A DNA stretch of 64,000 bases, taken from assembly GCA_021151525.1 (NCBI GenBank), contig JAGKXD010000001.1, forward strand, positions 1 to 64,000, given 5' to 3'. This document shows, one piece after another, positions 25,824 through 34,426 of this stretch; the first letter of the stretch is position 1, and each line of letters starts with the position of its first letter. This DNA comes from Cellvibrionaceae bacterium (GTDB lineage: Bacteria; Pseudomonadota; Gammaproteobacteria; Pseudomonadales; Cellvibrionaceae). Made by a program: the position numbers and the translations under genes. Below the pieces are notes generated by a model. It was not told the DNA's origin. It saw only the letters and a list, made by a program, of their open reading frames with translations, and did not search any database.

Positions 25824-26390
25824 TTATTCGTTGAGCATCAAGGCAACACGCAATAAAGCGGCGACCGAAATTCCATCGGTAATTTCACCGCGCTTTACCA
25901 TTTCAATGGCATCGACTAAAGGCAATTTTTTATATTCTATATCTTCAGTCGATTCCAAGGCTTGTTGGCCTGCATATAAACCGCGCGCAACAAAAACCAC
26001 GCAAAACTCATCGGTCACTGAGTTCGATAAATGCATGGTCATCAGTTGTTGCCACTCGCTCGCTTGTAAACCTACCTCTTCTTCCAATTCGCGTTTGGCA
26101 GCATTTAGTGGTTCCTCACCGTGCGGACAACCGCCTTCCGGAATCTCCCACGTATATTGGTTGAGCGTGTAGCGGCTTTGTTTTACCAACCAGGTATTGC
26201 CTTCATCATCTATTGGCACCACACCTATGGCGGTATTTTTAAAATGCACAACGCCGTAAATACCATTGGTGCCTTTGGGTGTAATCACTTCTTCGTGATT
26301 GATACGCAACCAAGGATTTTCGTAAGCGATTGTGGATGTTTTGGTTTTCCAACCGCCCACTTTTTCTGCAAGGTATTTTTGTTCAGTCAT
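25824..26390 (-). CDS. Nudix hydrolase, ADP-ribose pyrophosphatase-like
   Basis: A 188-residue Nudix enzyme. The Nudix box follows the family pattern: GGCPHGEEPLNAAKRELEEEVG. The preceding VKQSRYTLNQYTWEIPEGG (EIPEGG) is characteristic of the ADP-sugar pyrophosphatase branch, as are the Glu-rich late helix and LSNSVTDEFCVVFVARGL. It probably splits ADP-ribose or a related ADP-sugar. It lies between the acidic protein at 26396 (gap 5) and the AraC gene (gap 7), so translation is likely coupled. Confidence 0.88.
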   Translation of the reverse strand: MTEQKYLAEKVGGWKTKTSTIAYENPWLRINHEEVITPKGTNGIYGVVHFKNTAIGVVPIDDEGNTWLVKQSRYTLNQYTWEIPEGGCPHGEEPLNAAKRELEEEVGLQASEWQQLMTMHLSNSVTDEFCVVFVARGLYAGQQALESTEDIEYKKLPLVDAIEMVKRGEITDGISVAALLRVALMLNE

Positions 26391-26395
26391 GCTTG

Positions 26396-26692
26396 TTAAT
26401 GCTCATCTTTAAATTTTGCGTAGGCCACATCGTTTTCATAAATAATAAATTCGCCAATGTAATCTGGGTCTTCGTGGCTGGTGCCATCGTCTAATTCGTA
26501 TAAGCCTTCATCGGCCTCATCGTAAAAGTCTTCGTCTTTAGGTAAATTTTCTTCCTCTCCATTAGGCTTGATAACAACCAAGGCATCGTCGGTGACGCTG
26601 TTAACCATGGCGAAATAATTATCGAAGTAAATTTTTCCGTCTTCCATAATTAATTTTTTGGAGACGAAAATGACTTTGTTAAGGAATTCCAT
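26396..26692 (-). CDS. Small acidic protein of unknown function
   Basis: About 98 residues, strongly acidic in the C-terminal half (DEDFYDEADEGLYELDDGTSHEDPDY). The N-terminal part KVIFVSKKLIMEDGKIYFDNYFAMVNSV looks beta-rich. I do not recognise a family. The ATG at 26692 is preferred to a TTG at 26704. It is 5 bases before the Nudix gene and likely in the same operon. Confidence 0.7.
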   Translation of the reverse strand: MEFLNKVIFVSKKLIMEDGKIYFDNYFAMVNSVTDDALVVIKPNGEEENLPKDEDFYDEADEGLYELDDGTSHEDPDYIGEFIIYENDVAYAKFKDEH

Positions 26693-26729
26693 CGTAAGGC
26701 TCAACTATTAATAAACTTAATCAATAAAA

Positions 26730-27050
26730 TTAGTGAATACGGTGCGGATCAAGGTTCACACTTTCAATACGATTGCCCAGCATAAACACACGACCAAAAT
26801 AACGATCTTCCCCACTTACCGTAAACTCAAAATAATATTCGCGCATAAAACCTAAGCTTCCCGCTCTGTTGCGCTTTAGGCTGAGCTTTTTTAAAAATAC
26901 GGTTTGATCGAGAAATTGTACTTGCATGAATTCGCAGTGTTTTTCAGCGGCTTTAGTTGCAAGCTCTTTAGTCCGCATTGCGTTAATCCAATAGAAGACA
27001 ACGACAGCAAATGCAGTGAGCCAAAGAATAGAAGTAATATCAAAATACAT
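26730..27050 (-). CDS. DUF3301 membrane-anchored protein
   Basis: A 106-residue protein with one N-terminal membrane helix (ITSILWLTAFAVVVFYWINAMR) followed by a soluble part: ATKAAEKHCEFMQVQFLDQTVFLKKLSLKRNRAGSLGFMREYYFEFTVSGEDRYFGRVFMLG. This order is that of DUF3301, a family of small inner-membrane proteins found in gammaproteobacteria, function unknown. It is probably the first gene of a run including the acidic protein, the Nudix enzyme and the AraC regulator. Confidence 0.85.
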   Translation of the reverse strand: MYFDITSILWLTAFAVVVFYWINAMRTKELATKAAEKHCEFMQVQFLDQTVFLKKLSLKRNRAGSLGFMREYYFEFTVSGEDRYFGRVFMLGNRIESVNLDPHRIH

Positions 27051-27170
27051 GGGAGTGACTTATTAGGAGTTATGGACGTTCTTGAGGTGGGGCAGAAGCG
27101 CAAGACTTCAAGGTATAGCTAAGCAACGAAGACAAAAAAGCGGAGCTGAAAACAGCGAGCACTAAAATGA

Positions 27171-27200
27171 CAAAGGCGATTGATTACTCAATCGCCTTTG
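27171..27200 (-). terminator. Hairpin terminator after cspA
   Basis: A perfect 13-base stem, CAAAGGCGATTGA, with loop TTAC. It lies 30 bases beyond the cspA stop on the minus strand. The T-run after it is weak (TCATTTTAG). Confidence 0.8.
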
Positions 27201-27230
27201 GTAACTTACTCTTTCTATAACAAGGTTATA

Positions 27231-27440
27231 TTACAGAGGAGTTACGTTTTCCGCTTGCGGACCTTTTTGACCAGCAGTCACTTCGAAAGTCACTTTTTGG
27301 CCTTCTTTCAAGGTTTTACGACCGTTGCCGTTAATTGCACGGAAGTGAACGAATACATCAGCACCGCCTTCACGCTCAATAAAACCGTAACCTTTATCGT
27401 CGTTGAACCACTTAACAACACCAGAGACTAAATCTGACAT
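27231..27440 (-). CDS. Cold-shock protein, CspA family
   Basis: A 69-residue single cold-shock domain protein that binds single-stranded RNA and DNA. Both RNA-binding motifs are present: KGYGFIE (RNP1) and DVFVHF (RNP2), with the typical start SGVVKWFNDDKGYGF and the C-terminal QKVTFEV and GPQAENV. The next gene upstream begins well away, and the roughly 280 bases before the start contain no other gene, leaving room for a long leader of the type that controls cspA messages. Paralogues cannot be separated by sequence alone, so no symbol is given. Confidence 0.97.
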   Translation of the reverse strand: MSDLVSGVVKWFNDDKGYGFIEREGGADVFVHFRAINGNGRKTLKEGQKVTFEVTAGQKGPQAENVTPL

Positions 27441-27723
27441 ACTTTCCTCGTCTTACATAAAACGTCAGCGAAGCTGACCGAACAAAATAACCGACTTTAC
27501 TAAAAGCCAGAGTGAAATAGCTTGTTAATAAAGCTATTGCTCAGGTCGTGGTACGTCCAAGTGTCTTGTGCAAGCGGTTGTCTTACAAAAGCGGAATCTT
27601 CGGGCGGATCTCAATCTGTAGCAGTTCAAAATTAAAGCACTTGTGAAACCTGAGTTCAAGCAGTTATGAATGAATTTAAGGAATATCGCTAAATTTAATG
27701 AAGATGTGTAAGGAACACCCAAA

Positions 27724-28098
27724 TTATTGCGGCATATTGCGGCTATCTGTTTCATTTTTGACACTTTTTTGCGCATTTTTATCTTTTCGTTTTGCCAGAA
27801 TTTCGTGCAAAAAGAGCGCGACAGGAATGACAATAAAGCCAGCAGTCATTATGTAATGCTTAAGCTGCTGAAATTCATAACCTTCTTTGGCCAATTGATA
27901 AGCAGCTAAACCCCAAGCTGCTGCCGCAAAATAGGCAATAGCGTTGTTTTTATAGACTCCAAATGCAATTAATGCAGTAACAGACGCCAAAAATAATCCG
28001 TAAGTATTTCGAAAGGATAAAAAGCCAAGCACAGATACAACCAGCAACAGCAATAAAGCCCAGTTTAAAATTTTTGCGACCGCGAGGGTTTTTGACAT
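27724..28098 (-). CDS. Small inner-membrane protein of unknown function
   Basis: A 124-residue protein with four likely membrane segments: LNWALLLLLVVSVLGFLSF, YGLFLASVTALIAFGVY, AIAYFAAAAWGLAAYQLA and YIMTAGFIVIPVALFLHEI. The C-terminal tail is basic and polar (KRKDKNAQKSVKNETDSRN), placing it in the cytoplasm. I do not recognise the family. It is downstream of the MgtC-like gene on the same strand. Confidence 0.7.
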   Translation of the reverse strand: MSKTLAVAKILNWALLLLLVVSVLGFLSFRNTYGLFLASVTALIAFGVYKNNAIAYFAAAAWGLAAYQLAKEGYEFQQLKHYIMTAGFIVIPVALFLHEILAKRKDKNAQKSVKNETDSRNMPQ

Positions 28099-28137
28099 TT
28101 TCTAATCCAACTTAAGTGTTACTTTTTTACACCAATA

Positions 28138-28641
28138 TTATTGTGACTTATCGTCGTTACGCGGCTTTTCAAACCAATCCTGATATTTTTTGTGCACGCC
28201 GCGCGTTAAGGCTTGCGAATAATCTTCCATGGTATCCACACCAACCAAGACGAATACCACAACTAACGAGAGTTTAATTGCAATCAAGTCGTACCCAATG
28301 GCGATACAAACACCAATGGATGCAAGCGACCAAATAGTTGCGGCCGAGGTTACGCCCCACACCATACCATCACGCGCTAGCATTACGCCTGCGCCCAAAA
28401 AGCCAATGCCGGTAATCACCTGCCCAATAATGCGCGAAGGATCTGTGGTAGTCGCGTTAGAAACAAGCATAGAGGCGGCGATAAAAATATAAGTCCCCAA
28501 CACGATCAAGGCAGATGTGCGAATGCCTACTGGCTTGCCACGCAACTGACGCTCGAGCCCAATAATGCCACCGCAAGCTAAGGAGGTGAGCACAGCGCGC
28601 CATTCGAACGGCGCTATAGAAACAATTTCTGCAAAGTTCAT
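28138..28641 (-). CDS. MgtC/SapB-family membrane protein
   Basis: A 167-residue protein matching the MgtC/SapB transmembrane domain: ACGGIIGLERQLRGKPVGIRTSALIVLGTY and ITGIGFLGAGVMLARDGMVWGVTSAATIWSLASIGVCIAIGY. It lacks the C-terminal soluble domain of true MgtC (about 225 residues), making it a short SapB/YhiD-like member. MgtC proteins act in magnesium limitation and on ATP synthase; the short forms are largely uncharacterised. Confidence 0.88.
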   Translation of the reverse strand: MNFAEIVSIAPFEWRAVLTSLACGGIIGLERQLRGKPVGIRTSALIVLGTYIFIAASMLVSNATTTDPSRIIGQVITGIGFLGAGVMLARDGMVWGVTSAATIWSLASIGVCIAIGYDLIAIKLSLVVVFVLVGVDTMEDYSQALTRGVHKKYQDWFEKPRNDDKSQ

Positions 28642-28661
28642 TACTGCATCCCGCTCAAGAA

Positions 28662-29873
28662 TTAATGTAAACCCATTGCTGCTTTGACAATGATTTTTTT
28701 CAACTCTGTAATCGAGTTTAGCTGACGCATGCCAGAGTTGCGCAGCCAGGTGAGCATTAATGAATTGCTACCAAATAAACGTTTGAAGGCTTCCATGGCG
28801 CTCATCATCATTAAATTGCCCGCTAAACGTTGGCGTTGGTAGCGCCGCAGAATAGAAAAATCATTGAGCGGAATTTTTCGCACTAGCGCGCGTTCGATTT
28901 CTTGTGCGAGCGCTGCGACATCCAGCAAACCCAAATTCACACCTTGACCTGCAAGCGGATGAATATTGTGTGCAGCATCGCCCACTAGAACAATATGCGG
29001 TTGAATATAGGTTTTTGCGTGACGTTGACGCAAAGGAATTGCAAAGCGTTCCGCTGAGTGCAAAACATTTCCCAACTTATGTTCAAATGCGGAACCTAAA
29101 CGCATACAAAATTCTGCGTCACTTAATCGCATTAATTCATCCGCCAATTCCAATTCTGCCGACCACACAATAGAGCAAAAATGTTTTTGATTAACACTCG
29201 GGAGCGGTAAAAATGCCAAAGGACCTGTGCGCATAAAACGCTGCCACGCCGTAGCTTGATGTGGCAATTCGGTTTGCACCGTAGTGACTATGGCTTTATG
29301 GCCGTAATCCCATTCGCGGGTTTCGAAATCTGCTAGCTCACGTACTTTTGATTGAGCTCCATCGGCGGCGATTAATAGGTTGGTAGACATTAAATCGCCA
29401 TTATCCAATGTCATTTCGACACCGCTGCCATTATTTAATGCAACAACTCGCGCAGGTTGAATCAAGGTGATTTGTGAATACTGCGTAATTTTTTTACGCA
29501 GTGCATGGAGAATAACGGAGTTCTCTACAATATGACCTAAATGATTTGCACGAACTTCTGCACAATTAAAATGAATCGATGCCGTGCCTTCGCCATCCCA
29601 CACATGCATATCGCTGTAGGCACAAGCACGCACTCGAACGATTTCATCCCACACACCAATCTTATGCAAAAGCTCTTGCGATGCTTGAGTTAAAGCAACT
29701 ACGCGCGGATCAAAATGTTCACCAGAAAATTCCTGGCTTTCGCTGCCGGCTTCCACTAAAGCTATGCGCAAGGATGCAGCATCTTTTTGTTGGGCTATGG
29801 CGCACGCAAGGCTTGCGCCTACTAAACCAGCGCCAACAATCACCAGATCATAATGTGCAATAGCGTTATTCAT
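28662..29873 (-). CDS. ubiI: Ubiquinone biosynthesis FAD-dependent hydroxylase, UbiI/UbiF-like
   Basis: A 403-residue flavin monooxygenase that adds a hydroxyl to the ubiquinone precursor ring. It has the FAD dinucleotide motif VIVGAGLVGASLACAIAQ at the N-terminus, the late FAD motif VLVGDAAHNIHPLAGQGVNLGLLD and the conserved helix ending FKRLFGSNSLMLTWLRNSGM. Its place after ubiH in the ygfB-pepP-ubiH-ubiI order supports UbiI (C5 hydroxylase), but UbiF (C6) is a close paralogue and cannot be ruled out by eye. It is 4 bases downstream of the DUF3144 gene. Confidence 0.88.
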   Translation of the reverse strand: MNNAIAHYDLVIVGAGLVGASLACAIAQQKDAASLRIALVEAGSESQEFSGEHFDPRVVALTQASQELLHKIGVWDEIVRVRACAYSDMHVWDGEGTASIHFNCAEVRANHLGHIVENSVILHALRKKITQYSQITLIQPARVVALNNGSGVEMTLDNGDLMSTNLLIAADGAQSKVRELADFETREWDYGHKAIVTTVQTELPHQATAWQRFMRTGPLAFLPLPSVNQKHFCSIVWSAELELADELMRLSDAEFCMRLGSAFEHKLGNVLHSAERFAIPLRQRHAKTYIQPHIVLVGDAAHNIHPLAGQGVNLGLLDVAALAQEIERALVRKIPLNDFSILRRYQRQRLAGNLMMMSAMEAFKRLFGSNSLMLTWLRNSGMRQLNSITELKKIIVKAAMGLH

Positions 29874-29877
29874 AAGC

Positions 29878-30174
29878 CTAAGAATTTTTCACCGAGTTCA
29901 TGTAGTCGTCATAGTGACTAATATAGTTATCGAAATTGTGTTCCAACATAGATTTATATTGGCCTAAAAAATATTCCATCAACTCGGCTTTTCGATTTTG
30001 TAATTCTTGGCTGGACTGCAAATCAGTTGCGCTCACCCAAGCGTTGTAACGCGCTGCTGCAAACATAAGCGATGCACTGACTTTGCCGCGTGCAATATCG
30101 GCAAGTTGTTCGTTGGCCAAATGAATGTGAGCATCAGCACGGTTAAAGAATTTTTCATCAGTATCTTCAGTCAT
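29878..30174 (-). CDS. DUF3144 domain-containing protein
   Basis: A 98-residue protein fitting DUF3144: FFNRADAHIHLANEQLADIARGKVSASLMFAAARYNAWVSA, then HNFDNYISHYDDYM. These are small helical proteins of unknown function found mainly in marine and environmental gammaproteobacteria. It is inserted between ubiH (gap 29) and ubiI (gap 4), which suggests co-expression with ubiquinone synthesis; no functional link is known to me. Confidence 0.85.
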   Translation of the reverse strand: MTEDTDEKFFNRADAHIHLANEQLADIARGKVSASLMFAAARYNAWVSATDLQSSQELQNRKAELMEYFLGQYKSMLEHNFDNYISHYDDYMNSVKNS

Positions 30175-30203
30175 TATTATTGTCCTGTCAGGGGTTATAA
30201 AAA

Positions 30204-31436
30204 TTAATACAACAATTTCTCGCCCGCCGTTCCCATGGTCTGGGCAGCAAAACGAGTTTTTACGGCGGGCAATACATCCAGCCCCACAAAACCTAAATGG
30301 CGCAATGCAGTTAGCGGCAATGATGAACTGGAAAACAGGCGCACTAATTTATCGCTGAATTCTATGGTCAGCGTTTGGTCAAGTTGTTGGCGATACAAAT
30401 AATTTTGCAGCACACTTAATTCACCCAGTTGTTTGCCTGCGGCCTCACCTTGAATTAAGGCATCTACCAAACACACGCAATCGCGCAACGACAAATTAAA
30501 CCCTTGCCCAGCAACCGGGTGTAAAAAATGCGCTGCATTGCCGACCAACACAATATGCGACCGAATCTGTTCACTCGCCGTCACCAGCTTTAATTCATAG
30601 CTATGGCGTTGACTCACGCGCAAAAATTTTCCTAAACGATGACCAAAGCGTGTTTGTAAATGTGACAAAAAATCTTCATCACTTAATGCAACCACTTCAT
30701 CCGCTGTATCGCGTGCCAAGGTCAACACCAGAGCTGATTCTTTTGCAGATGCTTTTTCACCCAACGGCAACAACGCCAAAGGACCTTGCGCCGTAAAACG
30801 CTCGTAGGCAACACCTTTATGCGGCTCGCTATAAGCGACATTCGCAATCAGCGCCGTTTGATCGTAATCTTTTATATGGGAATCTATACCTAAAGATTTC
30901 CGTAGCGGCGAATCACCGCCATCGGCAACAACAGCAAGCTTTGTTGTTAACTCGAAAGCATCCGAACCAGATTTAATCACTAATTGCGCGCCCGCTTGCT
31001 GCGGAATTAATTTTTCCACGCGCATAGGTGCAAACAAGCTAATATTTTTTTTCGTTTGCAATTGCGCAAATAAAACCCGACCAATCCACGCATTCGGAAC
31101 TACATAACCTACTGCATTCAAATCATAAGTGCTGGCATCAATCAGCCCACCCATAAAATGTCCGGCATCGCTTACATGAACTTGTGCTATAGCGGTTGCA
31201 TGTTGCGACAGCTTTTCCCACACACCTAATTCACGCAAAATCTCTACACTGCCTTGGGCGATGGCGGTGGAACGCGCATCGAAACTTGGTTGATATTGTT
31301 CAACATCCGAAAACGGCAGTGCTTCAAGTAGAGCAATGTGCCAATCAGGTTTTTGATTCGCCAATAGCAACGCGAGGCTGGCACCAACCATGCCGCCGCC
31401 GATAATGGCTATATCAAAATTTTCCACTTTATTCAT
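30204..31436 (-). CDS. ubiH: 2-polyprenyl-6-methoxyphenol hydroxylase UbiH
   Basis: A 410-residue flavin monooxygenase in ubiquinone synthesis. N-terminal FAD motif IIGGGMVGASLALLLANQ; second motif VGNAAHFLHPVAGQGFNLSLRD. The GNAA form, in place of GDAA, is the one seen in E. coli UbiH and separates it from the ubiI gene product downstream. Sequence identity with that neighbour is clear, so the two are ancient paralogues. The preceding ankyrin gene and pepP complete the conserved group. Confidence 0.92.
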   Translation of the reverse strand: MNKVENFDIAIIGGGMVGASLALLLANQKPDWHIALLEALPFSDVEQYQPSFDARSTAIAQGSVEILRELGVWEKLSQHATAIAQVHVSDAGHFMGGLIDASTYDLNAVGYVVPNAWIGRVLFAQLQTKKNISLFAPMRVEKLIPQQAGAQLVIKSGSDAFELTTKLAVVADGGDSPLRKSLGIDSHIKDYDQTALIANVAYSEPHKGVAYERFTAQGPLALLPLGEKASAKESALVLTLARDTADEVVALSDEDFLSHLQTRFGHRLGKFLRVSQRHSYELKLVTASEQIRSHIVLVGNAAHFLHPVAGQGFNLSLRDCVCLVDALIQGEAAGKQLGELSVLQNYLYRQQLDQTLTIEFSDKLVRLFSSSSLPLTALRHLGFVGLDVLPAVKTRFAAQTMGTAGEKLLY

Positions 31437-31462
31437 CCGAGCATCTCGCTCCCAAGCTAAAT

Positions 31463-31825
31463 TTATTGGGTTGTCTGAAGGGCCTCAATAGCCTCAACAT
31501 TTTCTAATAATTTTGCTAACTGAATTGGTGAACAATCGTCATCGTTCAATAGAGTTACTGCACCTAAAGAAAGCAATAGTTTAATTGCTTCTGGATGATT
31601 TTGTTCTACAGCATAGTGCAACGGTGTAAAACCAGTTTCACCTTTTGCATTGATATCTGCGCCAGCAGCAATCAATATTCTGATGGCTTCACAATCCCCC
31701 CAACCGCAAACAATGTGAAGCGGCGCATCGCCATAACCATTTTTATAATTTACTGAATCAACTTTGTGATTATAAAAATCAGGCACGGCCTCAACTTCTG
31801 AGAAAACATCTTGTAAATTTCTCAT
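31463..31825 (-). CDS. Ankyrin-repeat protein
   Basis: A 120-residue protein made mostly of ankyrin repeats (about residues 32-115): YGDAPLHIVCGWGDCEAIRILIAAGADINAKG, then GETGFTPLHYAVEQNHPEAIKLLLSLGAVTLL, then a partial third. There is no signal peptide, so it is cytoplasmic. Such repeats bind other proteins; the partner is unknown. It lies between pepP (gap 8) and ubiH (gap 26), interrupting an otherwise conserved pepP-ubiH order. Confidence 0.88.
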   Translation of the reverse strand: MRNLQDVFSEVEAVPDFYNHKVDSVNYKNGYGDAPLHIVCGWGDCEAIRILIAAGADINAKGETGFTPLHYAVEQNHPEAIKLLLSLGAVTLLNDDDCSPIQLAKLLENVEAIEALQTTQ

Positions 31826-31833
31826 AGTTTTCT

Positions 31834-33144
31834 TTAAGCCATCAGGGCTTCAATTTCTGCCACAGTTTTTGGAACATCTTTCGTCAGCACTTCATTGCCA
31901 TCTTTAGTAATCACTACATCGTCTTCAATGCGAATGCCTATGCCGCGCCATTTTTTGGCGACACGTTCGTTATCGGGGGCTACGTAAATTCCGGGTTCAA
32001 CCGTCATAACCATTCCCGGTTCGAGCACACGCCATTCACCGCCGACTTTGTAATCGCCTACGTCGTGTACATCCATACCCAACCAGTGGCCAGCGCGATG
32101 CATGTAAAATTCTTTGTAGGCTTCGGTTTTAATTAATTCGTTAACATCGCCTTCGAGCAATCCGATTTTTACTAAACCTTCGGTGATGACTTTTACCGTC
32201 ATCTCGTGTGGGTCGTTCCAATGGTTGCCGGGTTTTGCGACCGCGATTGCGTCGAGTTGTGCTTGCAAACAAATTTCGTAAAGGGCTTTTTGTTCGGGAG
32301 AAAATTTTCCGTTAACGGGAAAAGTTCTGGTGATATCGGCCGCGTAATATTCCAATTCGCAGCCCGCATCTATCAACACCAAATCGCCATTTTTTAGCGG
32401 CGCAGAGTTTTCAATGTAGTGAAGAATACAGCCATTTTTTCCACCACCGACGATGGTGTTGTAGGCAGCAAAGCGTGCGCCGGCCATTTGGAATTCGTGC
32501 ATAATTTCTGCTTCGAGTTGATATTCCATAACACCGGGTTTAGAAAATTTCATGGCGCGCACATGAGCACGCGCGGAAATTTCGCCCGCTTCTTTCATTA
32601 CGCGCAATTCGGCGGCGCTTTTAAACAAACGCAATTCATTTAAGAAATGGCTGAGGTCTAAAAATTCGCCCGGTGGTGTTGCGCCTGAGCGAACTTTGGC
32701 GCGAATGGTGTTCACCCAATCCATGACTTGCTTATCAAATTCGCTGTCTTTGCCCATTGCATAATAAACACGCTCGCGGCCTTCAATTAAGCCGGGCAAA
32801 ATATCGTCGATATCGTCGATGGGAAATGAATCGTCAGCATCGTATTCGCTGATAGCACCATCGGGGCCTGCGCGATAACCATCCCAAATTTCGCGTTCGC
32901 GATTTCGTTCGCGTACAAATAAAACATATTCGCCGTGTTCGCGGCCGGGAATTAAAACGAGTACGGCTTGAGGCTCAGCAAAACTGGAGAGATAAAATAA
33001 ATCGCTGTCCTGACGGTAATGGTGCTCAGTATCGCGACTGCGCGTGCGCTCAGGCGCAGCAGGAACTATGGCGATACTGTTGGGCTCCATCATCGCCATA
33101 AGTGCTTTACGACGGCGAGCGAATTCCTGTTTGCTGATTCTCAT
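31834..33144 (-). CDS. pepP: Xaa-Pro aminopeptidase P
   Basis: A 436-residue metallopeptidase that removes N-terminal residues preceding proline. Metal ligands are visible: LIDAGCELEYYAADITRTF (two Asp), HRAGHWLGMDVHDVG (His), VMTVEPGIYV (Glu) and IGIRIEDDVVIT (Glu). The N-terminal aminopeptidase-P domain begins MRISKQEFARRRKALMAMM. It is in the classic position between ygfB and the ubi genes. Confidence 0.96.
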   Translation of the reverse strand: MRISKQEFARRRKALMAMMEPNSIAIVPAAPERTRSRDTEHHYRQDSDLFYLSSFAEPQAVLVLIPGREHGEYVLFVRERNREREIWDGYRAGPDGAISEYDADDSFPIDDIDDILPGLIEGRERVYYAMGKDSEFDKQVMDWVNTIRAKVRSGATPPGEFLDLSHFLNELRLFKSAAELRVMKEAGEISARAHVRAMKFSKPGVMEYQLEAEIMHEFQMAGARFAAYNTIVGGGKNGCILHYIENSAPLKNGDLVLIDAGCELEYYAADITRTFPVNGKFSPEQKALYEICLQAQLDAIAVAKPGNHWNDPHEMTVKVITEGLVKIGLLEGDVNELIKTEAYKEFYMHRAGHWLGMDVHDVGDYKVGGEWRVLEPGMVMTVEPGIYVAPDNERVAKKWRGIGIRIEDDVVITKDGNEVLTKDVPKTVAEIEALMA

Positions 33145-33200
33145 AAGAGTTCTCTTTTACAATTCTCGAGACGGCTAAAATTGTTCAATTAATTTTAACT

Positions 33201-33293
33201 GGGAGTCGTCATCCTCGCGTAGCGGGGATCCAGTTTTTGATTAGCTTCAGTAATGTTAAGAGCTGGATCCTCGCGTAGCGAGGATGACGACTC
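33201..33293. repeat. Palindromic repeat family B, full hairpin
   Basis: Arms beginning GGGAGTCGTCATCCTCGCGT and ending in the complement ACGACTCCC form a long hairpin of about 35 bases per arm around an AT-rich loop, including CTGGATCC on the inner edges. It sits between pepP and ygfB. Related copies lie at 35190-35228 (short) and 18665-18696 (half). Confidence 0.85.
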
Positions 33294-33351
33294 CCCATTT
33301 TTCAACAAAAAATTTACAACACGACCCAACTCAAACCAAAGTCAATTCAAA

Positions 33352-33948
33352 TTAATGAACCTGATTCGACGCCGGTGCTGCAATCGCATCCTCAGATGCT
33401 TTGTTCGTTTGCGCAGCGTATTCCAAAAATAACGAGGCGGCGAGTTGACGCACGTACTCGGTGACTTCCATATAATCCGCTTCATCGGACTCATCGCCAT
33501 CTTCAATTGCAATTTGCGAAATGGCAGCGAGGTCACGCAAACCATCTTCAGCATCTTCCGCCAAAATGCGCGCGGTTTGGCCTGCGGAACCGAAGCCGGT
33601 TAAGAAACCATAACACCATTGACCGAGGGTCGCCGTGCGCTGGCTCAAGTCGGTGTCATCATCGGGCAATAAAAGTTTTAGGCCAAAACCGTCGCGCAAT
33701 TGCTGCAAGCTGACGTGATAGAGATTGGTGAGCGCTTCGCGAACACGTTCATCGGGCGCTTGGGTAAAATCTAAGAATTCTACGGCATCCAGCAGCCAGC
33801 GAATTTCAGTGAGCTCAGCGCCGCCGCTTAATTTTCCGCAGAGTAAACCATGAAGTTCTGAGGGGCTGTTGATGGCGCCGAGCGGAGCGATGAGGTTGCA
33901 GAAATCGTCGAAATTGATGCTGTCTGGGACAAGAGATTGTTCAGTCAT
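33352..33948 (-). CDS. ygfB: UPF0149 family protein YgfB
   Basis: About 198 residues, starting at the Met codon at 33948 (MTEQSLVPDSINFDDFCNLI); a longer frame to 34035 would begin inside the gap before the zapB-like gene and lacks the family start. UPF0149/YgfB features: LHGLLCGKLSGGAELTEI, GLKLLLPDDDTDLSQRTATLGQWCYGFLTGFG, DESDEADYMEVTEYVRQLAASLF. In Pseudomonas YgfB affects antibiotic-response gene expression. Order ygfB-pepP-ubiH is conserved. The C-terminus carries an unusual Ala/Asn/Gln tail. Confidence 0.92.
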   Translation of the reverse strand: MTEQSLVPDSINFDDFCNLIAPLGAINSPSELHGLLCGKLSGGAELTEIRWLLDAVEFLDFTQAPDERVREALTNLYHVSLQQLRDGFGLKLLLPDDDTDLSQRTATLGQWCYGFLTGFGSAGQTARILAEDAEDGLRDLAAISQIAIEDGDESDEADYMEVTEYVRQLAASLFLEYAAQTNKASEDAIAAPASNQVH

Positions 33949-34203
33949 GAGTACAAAAAAGCCATTAGGGAATTTAGAAAAGTTCAGAAATAGAATGCTA
34001 TCACGATGCACCGTTGAATCCGCGCTTTTCATCAAACTAATCGCATGCGGAAAACCGGATTCTGACGCCGGCGAATTTTCGATCAGTCCTCGAATTCACT
34101 TTAAATCTGGCCGCTAACGCACTAGGGCGATTGACCCTCGCCAAGTCCCGCAATATAGTGGCTGACCTACGTACATTTGCCTTGATATTGGTCACCAAAC
34201 ATC

Positions 34204-34410
34204 ATGTCCGACGAACTCTTACTCTCCTTGGAAACCAAGCTCGACCGCTTGATTCTGCTCACCAGCCGGTTACAGCAGGAAAATGCTGAACTGAAGGCCC
34301 GCGAAAACGCTTGGCAGCAAGAGCGCGTGCGCTTAATTGAGAAGAATGAGCTGGCGCGCAGCCGCGTTGAGGCCATGATTACCCATCTCAAAAGTCTAGA
34401 TACTGAATAA
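34204..34410 (+). CDS. ZapB-like coiled-coil protein (TIGR02449 type)
   Basis: A 68-residue coiled-coil protein: LETKLDRLILLTSRLQQENAELKARENAWQQERVRL. This matches the small TIGR02449 family found directly upstream of zapA in Pseudomonas-type gammaproteobacteria, thought to act in cell division like ZapB. It is 16 bases before zapA on the same strand and opposite to ygfB. Confidence 0.87.
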   Translation: MSDELLLSLETKLDRLILLTSRLQQENAELKARENAWQQERVRLIEKNELARSRVEAMITHLKSLDTE

Positions 34411-34426
34411 TTGCAGGGAGCCTAAC

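Noticed and set aside
27534..27833. A 99-codon minus-strand ORF upstream of cspA
   Set aside because: It overlaps the end of the membrane-protein gene out of frame and continues into the cspA leader; no ribosome site and a mixed basic composition.
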